Source: Pedobacter montanisoli
GTDB taxonomy: Bacteria; Bacteroidota; Bacteroidia; Sphingobacteriales; Sphingobacteriaceae
Direction: 5' to 3'
Length of the DNA: 64,000 bases
Assembly: GCF_022809115.1 (NCBI RefSeq)
Contig: NZ_JALGBH010000001.1
Location: 124,001 to 188,000, forward strand
Every line of letters begins with the position of its first letter. Position 1 is the stretch's first letter. Below, in pieces: positions 35,229 to 44,780 of the stretch. The notes below the pieces were generated by a model. That model had not been told where the DNA came from and did no database searches. It worked only from the letters and a program-made list of their open reading frames with translations. A program made the translations under genes and the position numbers.

Positions 35229-35806
35229 TTCAATTTTTTAAAGATATTGCTGATCACATCCGGAATATCATTAATGGCTTTTTGAGGATCATTCACTTCG
35301 CCTTCTGCCCAGCCACGCCAGATCAGTTTAGAAGTTTTCCTGTCTATAATATCTATTACAATGCTACCTTCTTTAACCTGCATTTTTTGTGCTCTGGTAC
35401 CTACATAAACAGGAAGCGGATCTATATATGTATAATAATAACGTGGTCTGCCCTGGTAATAAGTTATACGCGGTAATATTCTGGCAGGCGGGTTATAATA
35501 AACCGGTTCATACATGGTTTTAGTTTCTTTATTAACCGTAACCGTATATTTGATCAGCAGGTCTGGCTTATCATGATCTAAAACAAAGCCTCGTTTATCT
35601 AATTCGGCACTGGCAGCCTGTACAATTTTATCTGTTGCAATATCATTGTTATATACAGATGTTGTCTTGCTCTGTGTTTCGGGTATCCAGGCGTAAGTTT
35701 TATAGTTTGTATTATTTACGGCATGATTTGAAAGCGAATAATATTCATAGCTTGAGCAGGAAGCCAGTCCGACAGCCAAACCCAAAAATAGCAATAACCT
35801 TTTCAT
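35225..35806 (-). CDS. DUF4136 lipoprotein
   Basis: 193 residues. Lipoprotein signal ending GLASCSS, then the DUF4136 beta-rich domain (YKTYAWIPETQSKT, DKIVQAASAELDKRGFVLDHDKPDLLIKYTV, EGSIVIDIIDRKTSKLIWRGWAEG). The family is widespread in outer-membrane lipoproteins of Gram-negative bacteria with no firm function. An in-frame ATG at 35818 would add four residues; the later one gives the better signal peptide. Confidence 0.88.
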   Translation of the reverse strand: MKRLLLFLGLAVGLASCSSYEYYSLSNHAVNNTNYKTYAWIPETQSKTTSVYNNDIATDKIVQAASAELDKRGFVLDHDKPDLLIKYTVTVNKETKTMYEPVYYNPPARILPRITYYQGRPRYYYTYIDPLPVYVGTRAQKMQVKEGSIVIDIIDRKTSKLIWRGWAEGEVNDPQKAINDIPDVISNIFKKLN

Positions 35807-35978
35807 GATTTTATACATTTTAACTATTAAACCTATTAACTTTCAAAAAGTTTAAATAAAATCTTCAGATTAAAAAATCTTCATAAAGCATTCATTTTTA
35901 AGCTATTCCTCAAACAACTGAAAATTCACAAACAACTTTACCCAGGTTGATGTTGTTTCATTATAAGACATTAGAATT

Positions 35979-35984
35979 AAGGAG
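35979..35984 (+). promoter_or_regulatory. Strong Shine-Dalgarno sequence before the LEA-like gene
   Basis: AAGGAG lies 8 nt before the ATG at 35993. Bacteroidota genes in this window mostly lack such a site, so this one stands out. Confidence 0.55.
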
Positions 35985-35992
35985 AAAGTATT

Positions 35993-36352
35993 ATGGAAAA
36001 TCAAAATCAAGAACCACAAAAAGGTTTTATGGACAATCTTAAAAACAAATTTGAACAGGTTAAAGACCAGGTTCAGGATAAATGGGAAGATGTAAAAGAT
36101 AAGACTGCAGATCTGGCCGATCAGGCTAAAGATAAATTAGAAGAGCTTAAAGATAAAGCTGAAGACAAATGGGATGAAATCAAAGACAGGTCTCAGCATC
36201 TTACTGACCAAGCCAAAGATAAAATGGAAGATATGCAAGACAGAGCTGATGATAAGGTTACTGAACTTAAAGATAAAGCCAATTTAGAAATGGCCAAGGC
36301 TAAAGTAGAATACAACGAAATTAAAAAAGATGTAAAGGATAATCTGCGTTAA
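35993..36352 (+). CDS. LEA-like / YtxH-type repetitive helical stress protein
   Basis: 119 residues, almost wholly Lys/Asp/Glu/Gln with repeated units such as KDKTADLADQAKDKLEELKDKAEDKWDEIKDR. The repeats have the 11-residue amphipathic spacing of group 3 LEA proteins, with no cysteine and few hydrophobics. No signal peptide, so cytosolic. Such proteins protect against drying and osmotic stress in other organisms (family knowledge); here that is inferred. Preceded by a clear AAGGAG. Confidence 0.75.
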   Translation: MENQNQEPQKGFMDNLKNKFEQVKDQVQDKWEDVKDKTADLADQAKDKLEELKDKAEDKWDEIKDRSQHLTDQAKDKMEDMQDRADDKVTELKDKANLEMAKAKVEYNEIKKDVKDNLR

Positions 36353-36372
36353 AAACATCTAGCTTAAGCATA

Positions 36373-36470
36373 AAAAGGTAGCTGAAAGCCTAAAAATGTT
36401 TATGCAAGAAAGGGACTCGGTAAATGTGTCTTTAATTCTTGTGTAAATACAGAGCTTTCAGGTACCTTTT
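36373..36470 (+). terminator. Long-armed hairpin after the LEA-like gene
   Basis: Arms at 36373-36389 and 36454-36470 pair over 17 bp with one mismatch (AAAAGGTAGCTGAAAGC / GCTTTCAGGTACCTTTT) and end in a T6 tract, but enclose a 64-nt loop. It works as a terminator; the long loop could also be a small RNA or a repeat element. Confidence 0.65.
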
Positions 36471-36615
36471 TTAATTGATGCTATTTACAGAACCAAAAAA
36501 CTTAAGCCATTTAACATTCTTAAAGATTGTATATTTATATTTACTTATTCCCGCCTTAAGTTAATTGATAAAAGTTTGATACTTTTGGGAATATTTATAA
36601 TATACCTTTACATTA

Positions 36616-38709
36616 TTGAAAAAGTATAGATTTACCTGTTTAGAAGGTGTTTTAACTCATTTTTCATCTAAAAGCTTTGTATTAAGTTTAGCTAAATTAT
36701 TTTTTCTTTTTAACATCTGCATCAGTTTTTTGAGTTGCGATTCTCAAGACAGCAATGACGATAATCATACTCCTGCTTCAGTATCAGAAGTAATGAAAAG
36801 AGTGGACAGCGTTTATATGTCTGGAGACTTAAGCCGGGTAAATCATATTCTCGATTCGCTAAAGCCTCATTTCGCTTCTTCAGACATCGATAATCTGACC
36901 CAATATTATATTTATAAAACCAACATCGCGCTTTCAACCAAAAAAAATACAGTTAATCTCTATACAGACAGCCTGTTAAGCATTTTTCAGCAGCCCCGTA
37001 TGCAGGAAAAATATAAAACGCAATTTATCAAGGCGCTCATGCTCAAAGGTGATATTCTTATTTTAAATAAGCAGTATGATACGGCTCTTGAATTCTATTT
37101 CAAAACCAAATCATTGGCTGATAAAGAAAAAGATCCTTTTAATTACAGCGATTTTATTTCTAAAATGTCCCAAATCTATTATACGCAGGGCAAATTTGCG
37201 TTATCTGCAAAGTATCAGAAAGAGGCTTATGAAACGGTATTAAATGCTAAGGATCTTACACCATCTACTCGCTTTTATATTATACAAGGTTGTTTGAATA
37301 ATACAGGTTTTTCTTATGAGCAGGCCCAGATGTTAGACAGTGCGCTCTTTTTCTATCAAAAGAACATTAAGTACATAGAAGAAGAGGGAAAAACTGGCTC
37401 TATTGGCGAACAGCAATATAACAACTCTAAAATTGTAGCACTCGATAATTTAGGCGGCTTATACCTCAAAAAAGGAAATTATCCTTTAGCTGTAAAATAC
37501 CTTGAGCAATGCGTAAATATTAACAATGGCTCTCTAAAACCGGTTAAAATAACAGCTTTCTTAAAACTGGCCAAGACTTATACCCGAACTGGGAACATTG
37601 GCAAGGCCGATTCCATTCTTAATGTAGCTTATAAAATCATTAATTCAGATTCCGCAAATCTTTCTGCCAATAAAGTTAAATTTTACCAGGCCAAAAGTGA
37701 AATTTTATTGGTACAAAAGAAATACAAAGAAGCGGTTGAGAACCTACAGAACTACAAACTGGCTTCTGATACGCTTAACCGCATCAACAATGCAGTGCAC
37801 AAAGTAGATGTAGCTCAAAAATTTCAATTTCTGCAAAATCAGGAATACCTAAAATATTTAGAAAAAACCAACGAAAGCAAGAGCCTTTACTTAGTAGGTG
37901 CGCTCATGTTTGTTTGTATGCTCATTCCTATCATTGTATTGTCGCTAACCAATGCCAAGCAAGCAAAAAGGGCTCAAAATGCGGCCACAGCACACAGCAA
38001 AGCACTTGAGGAAACGATGAAAAACCTGGAGCAGCGCAACAAGGATTATGCTAAAATGATGAAAGTTATGGCGCACGACCTGAAAAACCCGATTGGGGGT
38101 ATTGTAGGTGTTGCCAGACTTTTATTGGAAGAAGATCACTTTTCTGAAGAAGACAAAGAAATGTTGGGCTTAATTGCCAGCTCGGGCGAAAATTCTATTG
38201 AAATGATGAACCAGCTCTTAAATTCGGGTCTGGCTATAGAGAACGAGGTTACTGTTAAAGAAGATACAGATCTGAACCAGTTACTGCATCAATGTTGTGA
38301 GCTACTGCAATACAAAGCCGATGAGAAACAGCAAAAAATTAAGTTTACAAGCTCTGGCCCGGTTTCTATTTTAGCGGGCAAAGAGAAGATCTGGCGTGTG
38401 TTCAATAACCTTATCGTAAATGCCATCAAATTCAGTCCATTTCAAACTGTAATCAATGTGGTATTAGAGCGCTTAAACAACAGTGTACGTATAGCTGTAA
38501 TAGATCAAGGAATTGGCGTACCAGAAAAGAACAAGCAAAAGATATTTGAGATGTTTACTGATGCCAAGCGTTTAGGTACAGCGGGCGAACAACCTTTTGG
38601 CATAGGGTTATCTATCAGTAAACAGATTATTGAAAGTCACGGTGGCAAAATATGGCTTGAAGACAATCCTAAAGGTGGAACCATCTTTTACGTAGAGTTT
38701 CCTTTATAG
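36616..38709 (+). CDS. TPR-containing lipoprotein-like sensor histidine kinase (697 aa)
   Basis: Two-component sensor. The N-terminal signal (about 20-40, LSLAKLFFLFNICISFLSC) ends in a lipobox-like Cys, then TPR-like helical repeats (about 60-400), one membrane helix (about 430-450), a coiled coil, the dimerisation box MAHDLKNPIGGIVG and the ATPase domain with NNLIVNAIKFSP, DQGIGVP and GIGLSISKQIIESHGG. There is no ATG upstream before an in-frame TAA, so the start is most likely TTG at 36616. A TACTTTTG word at 36580-36587 may be its -7 element. No cognate regulator is adjacent. Confidence 0.85.
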   Translation: MKKYRFTCLEGVLTHFSSKSFVLSLAKLFFLFNICISFLSCDSQDSNDDNHTPASVSEVMKRVDSVYMSGDLSRVNHILDSLKPHFASSDIDNLTQYYIYKTNIALSTKKNTVNLYTDSLLSIFQQPRMQEKYKTQFIKALMLKGDILILNKQYDTALEFYFKTKSLADKEKDPFNYSDFISKMSQIYYTQGKFALSAKYQKEAYETVLNAKDLTPSTRFYIIQGCLNNTGFSYEQAQMLDSALFFYQKNIKYIEEEGKTGSIGEQQYNNSKIVALDNLGGLYLKKGNYPLAVKYLEQCVNINNGSLKPVKITAFLKLAKTYTRTGNIGKADSILNVAYKIINSDSANLSANKVKFYQAKSEILLVQKKYKEAVENLQNYKLASDTLNRINNAVHKVDVAQKFQFLQNQEYLKYLEKTNESKSLYLVGALMFVCMLIPIIVLSLTNAKQAKRAQNAATAHSKALEETMKNLEQRNKDYAKMMKVMAHDLKNPIGGIVGVARLLLEEDHFSEEDKEMLGLIASSGENSIEMMNQLLNSGLAIENEVTVKEDTDLNQLLHQCCELLQYKADEKQQKIKFTSSGPVSILAGKEKIWRVFNNLIVNAIKFSPFQTVINVVLERLNNSVRIAVIDQGIGVPEKNKQKIFEMFTDAKRLGTAGEQPFGIGLSISKQIIESHGGKIWLEDNPKGGTIFYVEFPL

Positions 38710-38711
38710 CC

Positions 38712-40499
38712 TTATTCTTGTATAAATTTCTGTAAAGCCGTAAACAGATCCTGTGGGTGAAAAGGTTTTGACAAATAACCGTTCATACCTACACTCAATA
38801 CTTCTTCTATTACCTGGTTACTTACTGTAGCTGTAAGTGCAATGATTGGCACATTGGCTTTTATCGGGTCGGTAAGCGCTCTGATCAGTTGCGTAGCTTC
38901 ATAACCTCCCATTTCGGGCATATGCAAATCCATCAGAATAACATCGTAATGGTTTCTGCCAAGCATATCTAATGCAATCTTACCATTTTCGGCCACATCG
39001 GGCTCTATGCCATGCTTATTTAAGGTTTTCCTCATCACCAGTATATTAATGGCATTATCTTCTACCACCAATATCTTTAATGCCGAAAGATCATTTTTAG
39101 ATAAACCTTGCTGTAAGCCATTATTGTTATCGTCTAAAGCCATAGTCTCAAATGGAAATGTTATGTTAAAACTAAATGTAGTACCCTTACCTAAATTACT
39201 TTTGAGCTGTATGGATGTATCATAAAGATCCAGTACTTTCTTTACAATGGATAATCCTAAGCCCGTACCGCCGTAATTTCTGTTGATACTGGCCGAAGCT
39301 TGTGCAAAGGCCTCAAAAACACTTTTCTGGCGGCTTTCTTCTATACCAATACCGGTATCTTCTATAATAAAACCTACTTTTACCTGATTATTGCTCTGCT
39401 CTAAGTTAACACAACTTAGCTTTACGAAGCCTTTTTCCGTAAATTTTATGGCATTGTTCAAAAGATTGAGCAAGACCTGGGTTAAACGGGTAGGGTCTCC
39501 ATACAGGCGTTTATTCTTTAAATCTTCTGCTATTTCCAGTTTAAAGTCTAGCTGTTTTTCTAAAGCTTTTATTTTAATACTTGCATAAATATTCTCGACC
39601 AGCCAGGCTAAATTAAAGGGTGTATTTTCCAGTTCCACCTTTTCTGAATCCAACTTGTTAAAATCAAGGATGTCGTTAACCAGCGTTAAAAGATTTTCTG
39701 CAGAGAATTTCAGAATTGAAAGGGTTTCTTCTTGATCTTTACGGGGATCCTGTGATAATAAAGCATTGGTTAAACCAATTACGCCGTTTAAAGGCGTTCT
39801 CAGCTCATGCGACATGGTTGAAAGAAAATTCATCCTTGCGTTAGCAAGCTGCTCTACTTCTGTGAGGGTTCGGTTCAGTTTTTTATTGGCCGCATTCAAT
39901 TCATTTTTTGTATCGTTCAGTTTAACGAAATTTCGCTTAAACGATTTAAAGAAAAAGTAATGCAGAAAAATAATCAGGAAAAAATCAAAGGTAATTACAA
40001 ATATATGTACCGGCCGGGTAACTGCCTGAGGCATGCTGCTCAAAAAGAAATAACTCTTATTGGTAAATGCTCCATCTATCAATACGGGTATGATATTAAC
40101 AATTGCATAGAACCAGCCCCATCTAGATCCTAGCATGTAAAAACCCAATGCCGACGCCAGCCAAATGTATTGCAGGGTTGCCACATTAACGCCATGTACA
40201 AATATCATGAGGTTACCCCATACGCCTAAAATCGTAAGTAGAATTAAAATTGTATGTGTTACCGGTTTCCAGATATTGGCAAAATATATTGCCACCAAAA
40301 GTAGAATGGCAGAACAGAATATAATGCTTGCCCTGGTTAGCTGTAGATTCTGATGATTATAAGCATAGGCAAAAATTAGGCAGAGCGAAAAGAATGTATA
40401 AGCGATGATCAGGTAAAAGAGCATAAGAATACGTGCCTGATTGATTGGATCGGTCTCTCGTGCAACAATTCTTGCTATGTAATTTTGCGCCAAACTCAT
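38712..40499 (-). CDS. Membrane hybrid histidine kinase with receiver domain (595 aa)
   Basis: Six hydrophobic segments in the first 190 residues, a coiled coil, HisKA (MSHELRTPLNGVIG), HATPase (NNAIKFTEKG, DTGIGIE, GTGLGLSIVKKVLD) and a C-terminal receiver (ILVVEDNAINILV, MDLHMPEMGGYEA). The Asp of MDLHMP is the phosphoacceptor. The sensor part has no recognised domain. It meets the preceding kinase gene tail to tail with a 2-bp gap. No output domain is visible, so it probably acts through a phosphorelay. Confidence 0.92.
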   Translation of the reverse strand: MSLAQNYIARIVARETDPINQARILMLFYLIIAYTFFSLCLIFAYAYNHQNLQLTRASIIFCSAILLLVAIYFANIWKPVTHTILILLTILGVWGNLMIFVHGVNVATLQYIWLASALGFYMLGSRWGWFYAIVNIIPVLIDGAFTNKSYFFLSSMPQAVTRPVHIFVITFDFFLIIFLHYFFFKSFKRNFVKLNDTKNELNAANKKLNRTLTEVEQLANARMNFLSTMSHELRTPLNGVIGLTNALLSQDPRKDQEETLSILKFSAENLLTLVNDILDFNKLDSEKVELENTPFNLAWLVENIYASIKIKALEKQLDFKLEIAEDLKNKRLYGDPTRLTQVLLNLLNNAIKFTEKGFVKLSCVNLEQSNNQVKVGFIIEDTGIGIEESRQKSVFEAFAQASASINRNYGGTGLGLSIVKKVLDLYDTSIQLKSNLGKGTTFSFNITFPFETMALDDNNNGLQQGLSKNDLSALKILVVEDNAINILVMRKTLNKHGIEPDVAENGKIALDMLGRNHYDVILMDLHMPEMGGYEATQLIRALTDPIKANVPIIALTATVSNQVIEEVLSVGMNGYLSKPFHPQDLFTALQKFIQE

Positions 40500-40597
40500 G
40501 TAATGAACTACATCTTAACGACACAAAAATAGCATAAATAAACTTCTTAAAGGGGTAAAAAACCTTGTGTAACTGATTGGTTGCTTTGGTTTGAACT

Positions 40598-42238
40598 TTA
40601 ATCCATATACCTGCCTACTATAGGCATACGCCTGCCCATACCAAAAGCTTTGCTCGAAACTCTTAAAATAGGTGGTGTTTGGTAGCGTTTAAACTCTGCA
40701 ACATTTACCATTTTTAAGATACGCTTTACTAAGGTTTCATCAAAACCTTGCGCTATAATAGCTTTGGCGCCTTGCTTTTTCTCAATATGCTGAAATAAGA
40801 TACGATCTAAGATACCATAGTCTGGCAAAGAATCAGAATCTTTCTGGTTAGGCCTTAATTCTGCCGAAGGAGGTTTTACAATGGTATTTACGGGAATGAT
40901 CTCTCTTTCTGCATTGATAAATCTGGCCAGTTCAAAAACCTGCGTTTTATACACATCGCCCAATACGCTCATGGCACCGCACATATCGCCGTACAAAGTA
41001 CCATAACCTACCGCGCACTCGCTTTTATTGGAGGTATTTAATAAGATATAACCAAATTTATTAGACATGGCCATTACCACTATTCCTCTGCATCTGGCCT
41101 GAATGTTTTCTTCTGTAACGTTAAAAGCTAAGCCCTCAAAAGGTTTGGCCAGCATCTGGTCAAAAGCTTCAGTTGCGGCTTTAATTTCAATGATCTCATG
41201 CTTACAGCCTATGTTATTTACAAGATCAAGTGCGTCTTTAACCGAATGGTCGCTCGAATATTTAGAAGGCATGAGCACAGCCATTACATTTTCTGCGCCC
41301 AAAGCTTCGCAAGCCAGCGCACAAACTACAGCCGAATCTATTCCTCCAGACAAACCTAAAACCGCTTTGCTAAAACCAGATTTTTGAAAGTAATCTTTGA
41401 TTCCCAAGACCAAGGCATCGTGTATCTGTTTAATATCGCTGTCTCTGGCTGGAGCCGGATATTTATTTTTTACATTTTCAACCTCTCCCACTTCAAAAAC
41501 CTGCAGGTCTTCTTCAAAATATTTCATCTCTGCCTTGAGTTCGCCTTCCTGATCAAAAACCAGAGATCCGCCATCAAAGATAAGCTCTGTTTGTGCCCCT
41601 ACCTGGTTCACATAAAAAAGTGGCAGTTTATATTTTTTGGCATTGTCTGAAAGTACTTTGATGCGGTCTTCATCATGGTGGTAATCAAAAGGAGATGCCG
41701 CAATGTTGATCATTAGATCGGGTTGTTGTAAAATCAACTCGTCCATTGGGCATGAGATGTACATGGGGTTATCATTGATGTTCCATAGATCCTCGCAAAT
41801 GGTTAAAGCTATTTTCTGCCCTTTAAACTCCACACAGTTAAACTGCGCATTTGGTTCAAAATACCTGTACTCGTCAAACACATCATAAGTGGGCAACAGG
41901 GTTTTCTTTACCACCTGTTTAATTGCCCCATCAGCAATGAAATAAGCCGCATTAAACAAATCTTTTCCTGCTAAAACTTCGTTCTTTACAGGCAACCCGA
42001 TAATGCAGGCTATATCTTTACAATGTGCAGCAATTTCTAAAGCACTTCTCTCACAAAGTGCTATAAAGTCTTCAAATTCCAGAAAATCGCGTGGCGGATA
42101 ACCGCATACAGCAAGTTCAGCAAAAACCACCAAATCAGCTCCTTTCCCTTTAGAAAGGTAAATATGGTCGATTATCTTTTTTGTATTCAGCTCAAAATTA
42201 CCAATGTGGTAATTGATCTGCGCCAACGCTATTTTCAT
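40598..42238 (-). CDS. nadE: Glutamine-dependent NAD+ synthetase (546 aa)
   Basis: Two-domain enzyme that amidates nicotinic acid adenine dinucleotide, the last step of NAD synthesis. The N-terminal nitrilase-type glutaminase domain (1-270) carries Glu in FAELAVCGYPPRDF, Lys in KKTLLPTYDVF and Cys in LTICEDLW. The C-terminal synthetase domain has the P-loop VLGLSGGIDSAVVCALA. It follows the outer membrane barrel gene by 18 bp on the same strand, though the functions look unrelated. Confidence 0.96.
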   Translation of the reverse strand: MKIALAQINYHIGNFELNTKKIIDHIYLSKGKGADLVVFAELAVCGYPPRDFLEFEDFIALCERSALEIAAHCKDIACIIGLPVKNEVLAGKDLFNAAYFIADGAIKQVVKKTLLPTYDVFDEYRYFEPNAQFNCVEFKGQKIALTICEDLWNINDNPMYISCPMDELILQQPDLMINIAASPFDYHHDEDRIKVLSDNAKKYKLPLFYVNQVGAQTELIFDGGSLVFDQEGELKAEMKYFEEDLQVFEVGEVENVKNKYPAPARDSDIKQIHDALVLGIKDYFQKSGFSKAVLGLSGGIDSAVVCALACEALGAENVMAVLMPSKYSSDHSVKDALDLVNNIGCKHEIIEIKAATEAFDQMLAKPFEGLAFNVTEENIQARCRGIVVMAMSNKFGYILLNTSNKSECAVGYGTLYGDMCGAMSVLGDVYKTQVFELARFINAEREIIPVNTIVKPPSAELRPNQKDSDSLPDYGILDRILFQHIEKKQGAKAIIAQGFDETLVKRILKMVNVAEFKRYQTPPILRVSSKAFGMGRRMPIVGRYMD

Positions 42239-42256
42239 ATGTAAGATGCTAAAAGA

Positions 42257-42910
42257 TTAAAAGAATACGCCAATGTTAAGCGCTACGTAATGGTTACGTA
42301 CACTGCCGTTGTCTCCTTTTGCTATATTGGTTAAACCGTTGTTATAGGTTAAGCCACCTGTAAGGCTGGTTTTACCATCAATTTTATATTCGGCACCACC
42401 GCCAATGATCATACCTGCTCTGTAAAAACGTGTCTGTTTATCTGCTTTGGCATCATCGGCCAGTACTGTATTGTTAGAAGATACATCTTGCTTGGCTCTT
42501 ATGGCAAAATCATTAGATAAACCAAATTGTCCGTACCATTTTAAACCTTTCAGCTCGTCTGTTTTCAGTTTAAGTGAGAGAGGTACTTCTATATATTGCA
42601 TTTTGTATTTTACATTGTATTCTTTAGAACCGCTACTGCTAACTGACGCATAATAAGGCTGAAAATTTAGAATTTTAGCAGCACCATTGATACTGGTTAC
42701 GGTTAAACCTGTAGCAAAGCAGTAATTTTCTGCAAATTCAAAATCGCCCATTAAACCATAAGAGAAGCCTACAGTTAATCCATCACCTTTACCATTTTCT
42801 GCTTTTAAGAAACCAAAATTTGGATGCGCGGTTAAACCTAACCTAAATGATTGCGCATAAGTTGCAACAGAAGCGATTGTCAGTAGAAATGCAAATACTA
42901 TTTTTTTCAT
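42257..42910 (-). CDS. Outer membrane beta-barrel protein (PorT-like family)
   Basis: 217 residues. Signal peptide (1-19, ATYAQ), then alternating beta strands (FRLGLTAHPNFGFL, MQYIEVPLSLKLKT, HYVALNIGVFF) with a C-terminal aromatic, as in small eight-stranded outer membrane barrels of the Bacteroidota (OMP_b-brl_2/PorT-like). The start is placed at the Met of MKKIVFAFLL. It is divergent from gldB with only 24 bp between starts. Confidence 0.8.
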   Translation of the reverse strand: MKKIVFAFLLTIASVATYAQSFRLGLTAHPNFGFLKAENGKGDGLTVGFSYGLMGDFEFAENYCFATGLTVTSINGAAKILNFQPYYASVSSSGSKEYNVKYKMQYIEVPLSLKLKTDELKGLKWYGQFGLSNDFAIRAKQDVSSNNTVLADDAKADKQTRFYRAGMIIGGGAEYKIDGKTSLTGGLTYNNGLTNIAKGDNGSVRNHYVALNIGVFF

Positions 42911-42922
42911 GTGAGTTGTTTT

Positions 42923-42930
42923 TATCTTTG
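42923..42930 (+). promoter_or_regulatory. -7 element immediately upstream of gldB
   Basis: TATCTTTG matches TAnnTTTG and lies only 4 bp before the ATG at 42935, which would make the gldB transcript nearly leaderless. No convincing -33 element was found. Confidence 0.4.
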
Positions 42931-42934
42931 TTTT

Positions 42935-43969
42935 ATGATAATAAAAAAGTCTATTAACTGGCAAAGTTATTTATTTTTTCTTTGTGCTATCGTTTTTTTT
43001 TCATGCAAAAACAACAAAAAGCCCGATGTAAACAACATACAATTAGCTATTAAGGTAGAAAGGTTTGACCGCGACCTCTATGCTGGGAAAGAGAAAGATA
43101 TCTTAGCGACCAATGCTTTTTTAGAAAAAAAATATGGCTCTTTTTATGATGATTTTATTCACCAGATGGTAGGCAATTCATCGTACACCGGCCCGACAGT
43201 ACTTGAAAGCTTGTATAAAAATAAAGCTTATACAGATCTTACACAGGAGGTTGACAGCGTATTTCCGAACCTGAATAAAGTTAATGAGGAACTTACCCAA
43301 ACTTTCAAATACATAAAATATTATTATCCTAAAGCAGAAATTCCACGTTTCATTGCTTTTGTTTCGGGCTTTGCTTATCAAACCCCTATTGGCGATAATT
43401 ATTTAGGTATTGGTCTAGATATGTTTTTGGGTAAAGACAGTAAATTCTACGGGGCATTGATAGAAAGCCTTCCGCAGTACCTTACCAGAAAATTTACACC
43501 TGATTATATTGTGCCCCGGGTTAGCGAATATTATGTACGCGAAAACCTGATCAAAGAACAGGATCAGGACAGGTCTCTCCTCTCTAAAATGATCTATAAT
43601 GGCAAAATCTTATATTTTATGGAACAGGTTCTGCCCGAAACTACTCCAGATAGTGTTAAAATTGGATATACCACGCAACAATTAGCTTGGTGTAAAACCT
43701 TTGAACCCGAAGTTTGGGCCTATTTTATGGAAAACAACCTGTTGTATAATACCGATTACAGTAAGATCCAAGTTTATCTGAGCGATGGTCCATTTACACC
43801 GGGCATTGGAGAAAAACGTGAATCTGCACCTAAATTAGGGGTATGGATTGGATGGCAGATCGTAAAACAATACATGAAACAACATCCGGATGTAACGTTG
43901 AACCAGTTAATGGCCGAAAAAGATGCGCAAAAAATACTGAGCGATTCTAAGTATAAACCTAAAGGCTAA
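42935..43969 (+). CDS. gldB: Gliding motility lipoprotein GldB
   Basis: 344 residues from the ATG at 42935, with a lipoprotein signal ending FFSCKNN. The body has the GldB pattern: VERFDRDLYAG, LEKKYGSFYDDF, IPRFIAFVSGFAYQTPIGDNYLGIGLDMFLG and LGVWIGWQIVKQYMK. GldB is part of the Bacteroidota gliding/T9SS gene set but is not known to be a structural part of the T9SS machine, and it occurs in non-gliding species too. Followed by a patatin gene after 28 bp. Confidence 0.92.
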   Translation: MIIKKSINWQSYLFFLCAIVFFSCKNNKKPDVNNIQLAIKVERFDRDLYAGKEKDILATNAFLEKKYGSFYDDFIHQMVGNSSYTGPTVLESLYKNKAYTDLTQEVDSVFPNLNKVNEELTQTFKYIKYYYPKAEIPRFIAFVSGFAYQTPIGDNYLGIGLDMFLGKDSKFYGALIESLPQYLTRKFTPDYIVPRVSEYYVRENLIKEQDQDRSLLSKMIYNGKILYFMEQVLPETTPDSVKIGYTTQQLAWCKTFEPEVWAYFMENNLLYNTDYSKIQVYLSDGPFTPGIGEKRESAPKLGVWIGWQIVKQYMKQHPDVTLNQLMAEKDAQKILSDSKYKPKG

Positions 43970-43997
43970 CATTGATAACCTGATAAAATTACTGAAC

Positions 43998-44780
43998 ATG
44001 AAAATAGGAATTGTACTAAGTGGCGGAGGTGTAAGAGGCATTGCGCATTTGGGTGTTTTAAAAGCCTTTGACGATGCGGGAATTAAATTTACACATGTAT
44101 GTGGAACCAGTGCAGGTTCTATTGCCGGAGCTTTCTATTGTGCCGGTATTGATCCTGAAGAAGGGCTAAATATTTTTCTCAGAACGCGATTGCTTAAATT
44201 TGTAAGACCGGCTTTAGGTTCTTTAGGTCTGATTAGTATTGAACACACCAAAACCATATTTGAACAATATATCCCTTACCAAAACATAGAGGATCTACCT
44301 GTAGAATTAACTATTTGTGCAACCAATTTTAGTGAGGGGCACATCAGCTATTTTACCGAAGGGCCATTAACACCAGCTGTATTAGCATCAAGCTGTATTC
44401 CAGGTATTTTTAAACCCATCATGATCAACGATGAAATGTATGTTGATGGTGGTGTATTGAACAATTTCCCGATAGAACCTTTACTAAACAACTGCGATTA
44501 TATCATCGGTTCTTCGTGCAACCATTTAAATAGAGCTGAAGAAATACACAGCATTTCAAAGCTGATGCAGAGAGCCGGACTTATGTCTATTAACCACGAC
44601 ATGGAACGTAAGGCTAAATTATGCAACTTGCTTATAGAGCCTAAAGGCTTGGGCGATATCAGTACTTTTGATACCAAAAAAGCTGAAACCATTTATTGGC
44701 TTGCCTTTGACAGTACTTTACGGGCTATGAAAGAAAGTGAAAGTTTACAGGAATTGCTAAGTGAATTGAGAAAGCATTAA
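43998..44780 (+). CDS. Patatin-like phospholipase (260 aa)
   Basis: Patatin-family Ser-Asp hydrolase. The oxyanion loop GGGVRGIAHLG, the nucleophile motif GTSAG (Ser in TSAGS) and the catalytic Asp in the DGG motif (YVDGGVLNNFP) are all present. No signal peptide, so cytosolic; substrate unknown. Plausibly co-transcribed with gldB. Its stop overlaps the comB stop by 4 bp. Confidence 0.93.
   Translation: MKIGIVLSGGGVRGIAHLGVLKAFDDAGIKFTHVCGTSAGSIAGAFYCAGIDPEEGLNIFLRTRLLKFVRPALGSLGLISIEHTKTIFEQYIPYQNIEDLPVELTICATNFSEGHISYFTEGPLTPAVLASSCIPGIFKPIMINDEMYVDGGVLNNFPIEPLLNNCDYIIGSSCNHLNRAEEIHSISKLMQRAGLMSINHDMERKAKLCNLLIEPKGLGDISTFDTKKAETIYWLAFDSTLRAMKESESLQELLSELRKH

Noticed and set aside
42911-42934. 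Extended start of gldB at 42911
   Set aside because: It would overlap the divergent promoter and add MSCFYLCF before the natural lipoprotein signal.
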